A stretch of DNA of 12,080 nt from Candidatus Omnitrophota bacterium (GTDB taxonomy: Bacteria; Omnitrophota; Gorgyraeia; Gygaellales; Profunditerraquicolaceae): NCBI GenBank assembly GCA_018825725.1, contig JAHKBC010000149.1, forward strand, positions 1 to 12,080, given 5' to 3'. The translations under genes were made by a program, and so were the position numbers. Below are positions 7,407 to 12,080 of this stretch, in pieces; the stretch's first letter is position 1, and every line of letters starts with the position of its first letter. The notes below the pieces were generated by a model that did no database searches, had not been told where the DNA came from, and saw nothing but the letters and a program-made list of their open reading frames with translations.

Positions 7407-8648
7407 ATGGGTAATAATAAAGTAGTCATAACCGGAATCGGAGTAATTGCTCCCAACGGCATCGGCAAGGATGAATTCTGGAAAGCATTAAAGAATGGTA
7501 TATCCGGAATCCGGCCGATTACTATCTTTGACTCTACTCTATTTAAGACACACCAGGCAGGAGAGGTGATTAATTTTGATCCGGTGACCTACTTGGGAGA
7601 AAAAGGCTTGCGCAATTTAGACCGCAGCACCAAACTTCTGTGTTCTGGCGCAAAGTTAGCCCTGGATGATGCCCGCCTGGATACAACAGGTGATAATGCC
7701 GATCATATCGGAATAATAACCTCAACCACGCTTTCAGTTATCTGGAATATCGCGGAATTTAATAAAGAGGCAGAGGACTCCGGGCCGCAGTTAGTCAATC
7801 CGGCTATGTTTCCCGGAACCACTATTAACGCGCCCTCAAGCCAAGTTTCAATCAGGTTTAATATTAAAGGTTTTAATACCACTATCTCCACAGGTTATAC
7901 TGCCAGCCTTGACGGCCTTAAATATGCGGTTGATTTCTTAAGGGCAGGACGGGCAAAAGCGATATTACTTGCCGGAGTAGAAGCGCTATTTTTCCAAACT
8001 TTTGTCGGGTTTAATAAATTGGAATTCTTAGCCGGGATAAAAGGAGAGGAACTTTCATGCCCATTTGATTTACGCAGAAATGGAATCATAGTCGGTGAGG
8101 CAAGCGCGGTGCTGGTTTTAGAAAATGAAGCTTACGCGCACCAAAGAAAAGCAAGAATTTACGCCGAAGTAAAAGCCGTGGAAAACTTCTTTGATCCTTT
8201 CCGCAGCGGAAGATACAACCCCAAATCCGAGGGCCTCAAACGTTCTATGACCAAAACCCTCAAGGATAGCCGCTTAAAAGAATCCGAGATAAGCTATATT
8301 TGCGCAGCAGCAAACTCCGTGCCTCTTCAGGATGCCCTGGAAACAGCAGCCATTAAAGAGGTATTCGGTGCAACAGCCGCTAAAGTACCGGTGAGTTCAA
8401 TTAAATCCATGGTCGGAGAAACCGTAAGCGCCGCCGGCGCATTGCAGATTGCCGCGTCTATCGGAGCTATGGAGCAAGATTTTATTCCCCCGACAATAAA
8501 TTACCAAAAACCTGATCCGGCCTGCGACCTGGATTATGTTCCAAATAAATGCAGGTTTCAAAAAATAAATAATGTTTTGATTAATAATTTTGGCCCGGGT
8601 GGAAACAATGCTTCCTGCATAATAGGAAAATATGAATGCTTGCAATAG
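7407..8648 (+). CDS. ketosynthase homologue with lost catalytic triad (chain-length-factor-like)
   Basis: This 413-aa protein has the full thiolase-fold length of FabF-type ketosynthases and aligns well with the next gene, but its catalytic residues are replaced. The nucleophile position reads STG-Y-TASLDG: Tyr164 instead of Cys. The first histidine (H-G-T-G-T in active enzymes) is Ala301 in CAAANSVPLQD. The second (G-H-S-M-G-A) is Glu338 in GETVSA. Lys333 and the C-terminal NNFGPGGNNAS glycine loop remain. The STGxTxSLD context is close to type II polyketide ketosynthase motifs (STGCTSGLD). In type II PKS and aryl-polyene systems such an inactive subunit, the chain length factor, pairs with the active ketosynthase and shapes the product tunnel, which is the likely role here. 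It starts 37 bases after fabG without a clear ribosome binding site and overlaps the active ketosynthase gene by 17 bases, fitting 1:1 coupled synthesis. The Cys-to-Tyr exchange is unusual: actinomycete chain length factors usually have Gln. Confidence 0.85.
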   Translation: MGNNKVVITGIGVIAPNGIGKDEFWKALKNGISGIRPITIFDSTLFKTHQAGEVINFDPVTYLGEKGLRNLDRSTKLLCSGAKLALDDARLDTTGDNADHIGIITSTTLSVIWNIAEFNKEAEDSGPQLVNPAMFPGTTINAPSSQVSIRFNIKGFNTTISTGYTASLDGLKYAVDFLRAGRAKAILLAGVEALFFQTFVGFNKLEFLAGIKGEELSCPFDLRRNGIIVGEASAVLVLENEAYAHQRKARIYAEVKAVENFFDPFRSGRYNPKSEGLKRSMTKTLKDSRLKESEISYICAAANSVPLQDALETAAIKEVFGATAAKVPVSSIKSMVGETVSAAGALQIAASIGAMEQDFIPPTINYQKPDPACDLDYVPNKCRFQKINNVLINNFGPGGNNASCIIGKYECLQ

Positions 8649-9849
8649 AGTAGTTGTCACCGGCCTGGGAGTTATTTCGGCCATCGGCACCGGTAGAAAA
8701 AAATTCTGGGAAGCCGCCCTAAGCGGGGCCTCAGGAATAAATGAAGTCTCCTCGTTCGATACGAGCAGTTTTAAATGCCACCGAGCAGGAGAAGTTAAAA
8801 ATTTTAATCCTGAAGAATTCATCCCTAAAAGAAAGGTCAAATTTTTAGGCCGCTCTTCGCAATTGGCCATTGCTGCTGCGTCTTTAGCCATTCAGGACGC
8901 TGGTTTTGAATTAAAGACTCTGCCCAAAAATAAATTAGGCGTACTCATAGGCACTACCATGGGAGAAAAACCCATTGAAGAGCTGGCGCAAATCTGGGCC
9001 AAGGGAGGACTAAAAGATATTGACCGCCGCAGAATCCTGCAATCTTCAGCAAATAATATATCAGCCAATGTAGCCATGTACGCCAAAGCTCGTGGCCAAA
9101 ATTATTTATTTCCCACAGCCTGCGCAGCTGGAAATTATGCCATTGGTTATGGATTTGATTTAATCCGCAGCCGCGATATAGATTATGCCCTAGCCGGAGG
9201 AGCAGAAGCTTTTTCATACACTGCCTTTGTAGGCTTCCAGCGTCTTTATGCCATGGCTACTGATAAATGCCAACCCTTTGATAAGAACCGCAAAGGCATG
9301 ATGTTAGGAGAAGGGTCAGCAATGCTGCTTTTAGAAAGATTAGACCTGGCTCTGGAAAGAAAGAGAGAGATTTACGCGGAAATCATAGGCTACGGATTAT
9401 CCTGCGACGCACATCATGCTACAGCTCCGGAAGTCAGAGGCGTATCCCAAGTAATGGAAAAAGCGCTAAAGGAATGCAGTATCTCTTATAAAGATGTGGA
9501 TTATATCTGCGCTCACGGTACAGGAACGCCGATGAACGACAGGATAGAAGCCCAAGCAATCAAAAATGTGTTCAAAGAACGCGCTAAAGAAATCCCGGTC
9601 AATGCCCTTAAATCCATGCTCGGGCACAGTATGGGCGCTGCCTCTGCTATAGAAGCAGTGTCCTGCTGCCTCTCCGCAAAATTTGACACAATACCCCCAA
9701 CTATAAATTACGAAACCCCTGACCCGCAATGCGATATTGACTGCGTGCCAAACACTAAGCGGGAAAAAATAATAAATATTGCCATGAATAATGCCTTTGC
9801 TTTCGGCGGAAATAATTCCAGCCTGGTAATAAAAAAATTTATAAAGTAA
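8632..9849 (+). CDS. beta-ketoacyl-ACP synthase (FabF/KS-alpha type), active
   Basis: This 405-aa condensing enzyme has the complete Cys-His-His set: C164 in PTACAAGNYAIG, H295 in CAHGTGTPMND and H332 in KSMLGHSMGAASA with K327, plus the C-terminal NNAFAFGGNNSS loop. It should carry out decarboxylative Claisen condensation of malonyl-ACP with an acyl chain. Its start (ATG 8632, AGGA at 8624-8627) lies inside the inactive paralogue's gene, a layout typical of KS/CLF pairs. C164 here and Y164 there fall at the same residue number, which supports descent from a duplication. It could act as housekeeping FabF, but pairing with the degenerate partner and a dedicated ACP, FabG and FabZ favours a separate polyketide or specialised fatty acid pathway. 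The class is certain; the product and chain length are not determined by the sequence. Confidence 0.92.
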   Translation: MNACNRVVVTGLGVISAIGTGRKKFWEAALSGASGINEVSSFDTSSFKCHRAGEVKNFNPEEFIPKRKVKFLGRSSQLAIAAASLAIQDAGFELKTLPKNKLGVLIGTTMGEKPIEELAQIWAKGGLKDIDRRRILQSSANNISANVAMYAKARGQNYLFPTACAAGNYAIGYGFDLIRSRDIDYALAGGAEAFSYTAFVGFQRLYAMATDKCQPFDKNRKGMMLGEGSAMLLLERLDLALERKREIYAEIIGYGLSCDAHHATAPEVRGVSQVMEKALKECSISYKDVDYICAHGTGTPMNDRIEAQAIKNVFKERAKEIPVNALKSMLGHSMGAASAIEAVSCCLSAKFDTIPPTINYETPDPQCDIDCVPNTKREKIINIAMNNAFAFGGNNSSLVIKKFIK

Positions 9850-9864
9850 TTATGCATAAATTAC

Positions 9865-9893
9865 TTGTAAAATCCTGGAAAAAAAGCTATACT
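9865..9893 (+). promoter_or_regulatory. candidate sigma-70-type promoter upstream of the ACP gene
   Basis: TTGTAA at 9865-9870 (4 of 6 to the -35 consensus) and TATACT at 9888-9893 (5 of 6 to the -10) are separated by 17 bases. They lie in the 78-base gap between the ketosynthase and ACP genes, the largest gap inside the main block. An internal promoter would let the small ACP be made in excess. Such matches arise by chance in AT-rich DNA, so this is tentative. Confidence 0.35.
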
Positions 9894-9913
9894 AAATATC
9901 GCGCGCATATAAC

Positions 9914-9920
9914 AGGGAGG
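9914..9920 (+). promoter_or_regulatory. strong Shine-Dalgarno (AGGGAGG) for the ACP gene
   Basis: AGGGAGG lies 7 bases before ATG 9928 and fixes that start. Together with the candidate promoter just upstream it suggests high expression of the carrier protein relative to its neighbours, which mostly lack such a site. Confidence 0.7.
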
Positions 9921-9927
9921 GTGAATA

Positions 9928-10179
9928 ATGCCCAAGACGGATTTTGAGCAGATAAAAAAAGAAGTCAAAAGAATGGTGGCTGAAATAACCGAGCTAACAG
10001 AAACTAAGCTCAAAGACGAAGCAAAGTTTGTGGATGACTTAGGGGTTGACAGCATGATGGCCCTGGAAATCGTAGCCAGCATTGAAAAGAAATACAAAGT
10101 TACAATTCCTGAAACCGAAATTCCTAAGATGCGCTCGCTTAACGATATTTACGCGTTGCTTGAAAAGGAAATGAAATAG
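9928..10179 (+). CDS. acyl carrier protein
   Basis: The 83-aa product is a typical acyl carrier protein. The phosphopantetheine attachment site is S42 in DDLGVDSMMALEIV, followed by the acidic second helix and the EKKYKVTIPETEI segment that leads into helix III. It carries the growing chain as a thioester for the ketosynthase, ketoreductase, dehydratase and, if the AAR-like proteins are part of the pathway, the reductive release step. D-S-M replaces the most common D-S-L, which is frequent in specialised ACPs. No phosphopantetheinyl transferase gene lies in the window, so activation must come from elsewhere in the genome. The gene sits 78 bases after the ketosynthase gene, with its own likely promoter and ribosome binding site, and 4 bases before the dehydratase gene. 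Confidence 0.94.
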   Translation: MPKTDFEQIKKEVKRMVAEITELTETKLKDEAKFVDDLGVDSMMALEIVASIEKKYKVTIPETEIPKMRSLNDIYALLEKEMK

Positions 10180-10183
10180 GCCA

Positions 10184-10626
10184 ATGAACGCTATCTGGGA
10201 TATAACCAAAATCCAGGAGATCTTGCCGCACCGCTACCCATTCCTCTTCATTGATAGCGTAGTTGAAATTAACGAAGAGGAGAAACGGGTTGTCTGCCTA
10301 AAAACGTTACCATAAATGATTATTTCTTTAAGGGCCATTTTCCTGGTAATCCGGTGATGCCGGGAGTAATTATCATTGAAGGCATGGCCCAATCCTGCAT
10401 CATACTTTACGCCGCCATTAAGCCCGAGATAGCCGCTAAACATCCTATCTATTACCTGGGCAACGCCGATATTAAATTCCTTAAACCCGTATTCCCGGGC
10501 AGCCAGCTTATGCTGGAAGCAACCCACCGCAAGATCATGGAGAAGGTCGGTATTGCCAGCGTCACAGCCAGGGTCAACAATGAAATCGTAGCCAAAGGCG
10601 AAATCATCTTTGGCATCAAACTATAG
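10184..10626 (+). pseudogene. fabZ: FabZ-type (3R)-hydroxyacyl-ACP dehydratase, interrupted by a one-base frameshift
   Basis: From ATG 10184 the frame encodes MNAIWDITKIQEILPHRYPF and on to VVCLK, a typical FabZ N-terminus, then runs into TAA at 10313-10315 after 43 codons. The rest of FabZ continues in the -1 frame from AAC at 10303: NVTINDYFFKGHFPGNPVMPG, then IIIEGMAQ, to the stop at 10624-10626. Joined at the run of five A (10300-10304), the protein would be 147 aa, normal for FabZ, with catalytic H52 (GHFPG) and E66 (IEGMAQ) at the standard 14-residue spacing. The hotdog enzyme removes water from 3-hydroxyacyl-ACP to give trans-2-enoyl-ACP. One extra A in the run restores the whole reading frame and no other damage is visible, so a sequencing or assembly deletion is most likely. 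A recent mutation, or slippage of Lys-tRNA on the A run, are alternatives. The in-frame GTG at 10354 falls after the catalytic His and cannot give an active enzyme. Confidence 0.85.
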
Positions 10627-10658
10627 ACATTGCGCGCAACTCTTTATATCTTAAAGAA

Positions 10659-10713
10659 TTACAAAGTAAATATTTCTGCCCTAAAGTCTTATAAAAAAAT
10701 ATTTACTTTGTAA
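10659..10713. repeat. perfect 17-bp inverted repeat with two TTAC-N3-GTAA dyads
   Basis: The arm TTACAAAGTAAATATTT (10659-10675) is matched exactly by its reverse complement at 10697-10713, with a 21-base spacer. Each arm also contains a small palindrome, TTAC-AAA-GTAA at 10659-10669 and TTAC-TTT-GTAA at 10703-10713, whose centres are 44 bp apart, about four helix turns. This sits in the 127-base gap between the dehydratase and the SDR genes. Two readings are possible: paired operator sites for a dimeric regulator, or an RNA hairpin at the end of the upstream transcript. The stem has only two G-C pairs and no T run follows, so it is a poor intrinsic terminator. The repeat is certain; its function is inferred. 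Confidence 0.8.
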
Positions 10714-10729
10714 CATTTTAGGCTACAAT
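10702..10729 (+). promoter_or_regulatory. candidate promoter for the SDR/oxidoreductase unit
   Basis: TTTACT at 10702-10707 (4 of 6 to the -35 consensus) and TACAAT at 10724-10729 (5 of 6 to the -10) are 16 bases apart and would start transcription about 18 bases before ATG 10754. The -35 element lies inside the right arm of the inverted repeat, so a protein bound there would block it. No Shine-Dalgarno precedes the ATG. This is a prediction from sequence alone. Confidence 0.4.
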
Positions 10730-10753
10730 AAGTTATGTAAAGCGTCTACAAAT

Positions 10754-11842
10754 ATGACAAATCACAAACCACATCAGCCGACCATATTTTTAACCGGGGC
10801 AACAGGATTCCTGGGATCCTATCTATTAAAACTTTTCCTTGAAAATAATCATAAAGTATATGCCTTGTCCAGAGGAAAAAAAAGCCAGGATACCAGAGGG
10901 AGGATTATTTCGGTATTAGAATTCTGGGGAGGCCCATGTTTAAAAAAGATCATCAACCTGATTGTCCTAAACGGTGACGTAACCCTAAAAAACCTGGGTT
11001 TAAGCAGGCCTGATAGAAGCCTCTTACAAGCCAAGACTGAACAAATCTTTCATTCAGCGGCAATTACCGACCTAAAAACAGAATCAAAACAAATCAACAA
11101 GGTTAATATTGAAGGTACGAGAAATATCTTAAACCTGGGTTTAGAATGGCATAAAAAAGGATGCCTTAAAAAAATTAACCATATCAGCACTGCTTATATC
11201 TACGGAGATTATCAGAAAACTTTTAAAGAGAGCGACTTTTACAAAAGGCAGAAATTCTATACCAATTACGAACAGAGTAAGTTTGAAGCTGAAAAAATTG
11301 TACAGCAATTCAGAAGGAAGGGGCTATGGATAGATATCTATCGCCCATCCATGGTCTTGGGCGAATCCAAATCCGGAAAAACCTTTCAACTAAAACATAT
11401 CTACCAATTCCTTAATCTTTGTAAAGTTGAAATATTTCAATCCCTGCCTATCAAAAACGGCTATGTCAGCCTGGTGCCTATTGATATAACCTGCAAAGCG
11501 ATCTATCTCTTAAATACCATGAATAAAGTTAGGAATATGGTCTTTCACCCTTTCCCTAGAAAACTGACATCTATTGAAGAAATCCTCAATATTGGAGCAA
11601 AGCTTATAGGCTTTGACCCCCCTCAAGCAGTAGAATTAAAAGATTTCCCCACCCTAAACCTGACCCCAGTCCAAAGGATGTTATTAAATGATACAGTGCT
11701 TTCGGTTAATTTTAAGACCAAAATTAACTCGGATATAACTAATAATTTATTAGAAAAATACCGTTTTAAGATACCGAATATGGACAATAAAATCTTATCA
11801 CTAATCCTCAGATACTCCATCAATAAGAAGAGAGGAAAGTGA
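10754..11842 (+). CDS. extended SDR, fatty-acyl/thioester reductase-like (NAD_binding_4 / epimerase type)
   Basis: This 362-aa extended short-chain dehydrogenase has the N-terminal Rossmann motif TGATGFLGSYLL (14-25), a conserved H-S-A-A turn (100-103), the V-N-I-E-G-T segment (118-123) and the catalytic set S145/T146 with Y172 and K176 in YEQSK. The H-S-A-A-x-T-D and I-S-T-A-Y-I-Y-G segments fit the male-sterility/thioester-reductase branch, which uses NADPH to reduce acyl thioesters to aldehyde or alcohol, better than sugar epimerases, though both share this fold. It lacks an adenylation or carrier domain, so any acyl substrate must come preloaded, for example on the ACP encoded upstream. 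It begins a second transcription unit after the inverted repeat, and its TGA shares one base with the ATG of the following flavoenzyme gene. A sugar or sterol-type substrate remains possible. Confidence 0.78.
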   Translation: MTNHKPHQPTIFLTGATGFLGSYLLKLFLENNHKVYALSRGKKSQDTRGRIISVLEFWGGPCLKKIINLIVLNGDVTLKNLGLSRPDRSLLQAKTEQIFHSAAITDLKTESKQINKVNIEGTRNILNLGLEWHKKGCLKKINHISTAYIYGDYQKTFKESDFYKRQKFYTNYEQSKFEAEKIVQQFRRKGLWIDIYRPSMVLGESKSGKTFQLKHIYQFLNLCKVEIFQSLPIKNGYVSLVPIDITCKAIYLLNTMNKVRNMVFHPFPRKLTSIEEILNIGAKLIGFDPPQAVELKDFPTLNLTPVQRMLLNDTVLSVNFKTKINSDITNNLLEKYRFKIPNMDNKILSLILRYSINKKRGK

Positions 11843-12080
11843 TGCAAGAAAGATATGATTATATTATTGTAGGAGCAGGGCTCTGCGGCCTGGTCTTAGC
11901 CAAGGAACTTAGCCAGAAAAATAAAAGAGTCCTTATTCTGGAAAGGGGAGGATATATACGCAACCTTGGAAGTATCATGTACGTGGCTCCGTTTTACGAT
12001 AAAATTGGATTAGCCAAAAGCCGCCAAGGAGTAATTAATCTGCGTGTATTAGGAGTTGGCGGAACAAGTGTGGTCAGCTG
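11842..12080 (+). CDS. N-terminal part of a GMC-like FAD-dependent oxidoreductase (runs off the window)
   Basis: The first 79 codons are present. They begin MQERYDYIIVGAGLCGLVLA, a classical FAD-binding GxGxxG Rossmann start, followed by VLILERGG, where the acidic residue at the end of the second strand holds the FAD ribose. RVLGVGGTSVVS, about residues 68-79, resembles the G-G-x-S/T loop of GMC oxidoreductases (glucose-methanol-choline family), which oxidise alcohols to aldehydes or ketones. The gene overlaps the SDR gene by one base (TGATG) and has AGAGGAAAG at 11831-11839 as ribosome binding site, so the two are coupled. A long-chain alcohol substrate would fit the neighbourhood, but the substrate-binding and catalytic C-terminal part lies beyond the window. 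Other flavin families such as UDP-galactopyranose-mutase-like or amine-oxidase proteins cannot be fully excluded. Confidence 0.78.
   Translation, partial: MQERYDYIIVGAGLCGLVLAKELSQKNKRVLILERGGYIRNLGSIMYVAPFYDKIGLAKSRQGVINLRVLGVGGTSVVS

Noticed and set aside
8397..8891. 164-codon open frame on the minus strand
   Set aside because: It spans the junction of the two ketosynthase genes, both of which are clearly real on the other strand; the translation has no domain signature.
10354..10626. Short independent gene starting at GTG 10354
   Set aside because: The sequence is the C-terminal part of FabZ; starting here omits the catalytic His and the N-terminal helix, which are present upstream in the other frame. 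A frameshifted single gene explains the data better.
10659..10720. Rho-independent terminator at the inverted repeat
   Set aside because: The stem is almost entirely A-U, the loop is 21 bases and no T run follows, so it does not fit an intrinsic terminator; kept only as a repeat and possible operator.
1..12080. tRNA, rRNA, CRISPR arrays, insertion sequences, attachment sites
   Set aside because: I looked for these and saw no cloverleaf-like segments, spaced repeats, transposase motifs or flanking target duplications. The helix-turn-helix fragment at the left edge resembles excisionase, but no integrase or att-like repeat accompanies it.

Overview
The window is a one-directional block of accessory lipid or polyketide genes. 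All twelve recognisable genes read on the + strand, most of them overlap or sit within a few bases of each other, and the base composition is moderately AT-rich. The gene families and compact layout suggest an uncultivated anaerobic bacterium, perhaps of the Omnitrophota/PVC side of the tree. That placement is a guess from gene style, because no ribosomal or other marker gene is present. Both ends of the window are cut inside genes.

Layout. Positions 3-155 hold the tail of an excisionase/MerR-type helix-turn-helix protein. Positions 142-4048 hold a lysophospholipid acyltransferase (PlsC family), two consecutive paralogues of cyanobacterial-type acyl-ACP reductase (the first fused to an N-terminal SRPBCC/polyketide-cyclase-like domain), and a membrane methyltransferase of the ICMT/PEMT type. 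Positions 4060-6639 encode a multi-pass membrane histidine kinase with GAF, HisKA and HATPase domains, followed by a stand-alone receiver. Positions 6626-10626 encode a type II fatty acid/polyketide core: FabG ketoreductase, a ketosynthase homologue that has lost all its catalytic residues (chain-length-factor-like), an intact ketosynthase, an acyl carrier protein, and a FabZ dehydratase interrupted by a one-base frameshift. After a 127-base gap with a perfect 17-bp inverted repeat and a candidate promoter, a second unit starts: an extended SDR of the fatty-acyl/thioester reductase type, and the beginning of a GMC-like flavin oxidoreductase that runs off the end.

How the genes may work together (inference). 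The KS/CLF-like pair, ACP, ketoreductase and dehydratase, with no enoyl reductase, malonyltransferase or thioesterase in view, resemble the core of aryl-polyene or highly reducing type II polyketide systems. Such a core would give an unsaturated acyl-ACP. The acyl-ACP reductase pair could release it as an aldehyde, the PlsC protein could transfer acyl chains to a lipid, and the downstream SDR and GMC-like flavoenzyme could interconvert acyl, aldehyde and alcohol forms. The two-component system inside the operon may control it. The most notable signals are two adjacent enzyme pairs (AAR/AAR and CLF/KS) in which one member lacks its catalytic cysteine, the SRPBCC-AAR fusion, the FabZ frameshift, and the dyad between the two transcription units.
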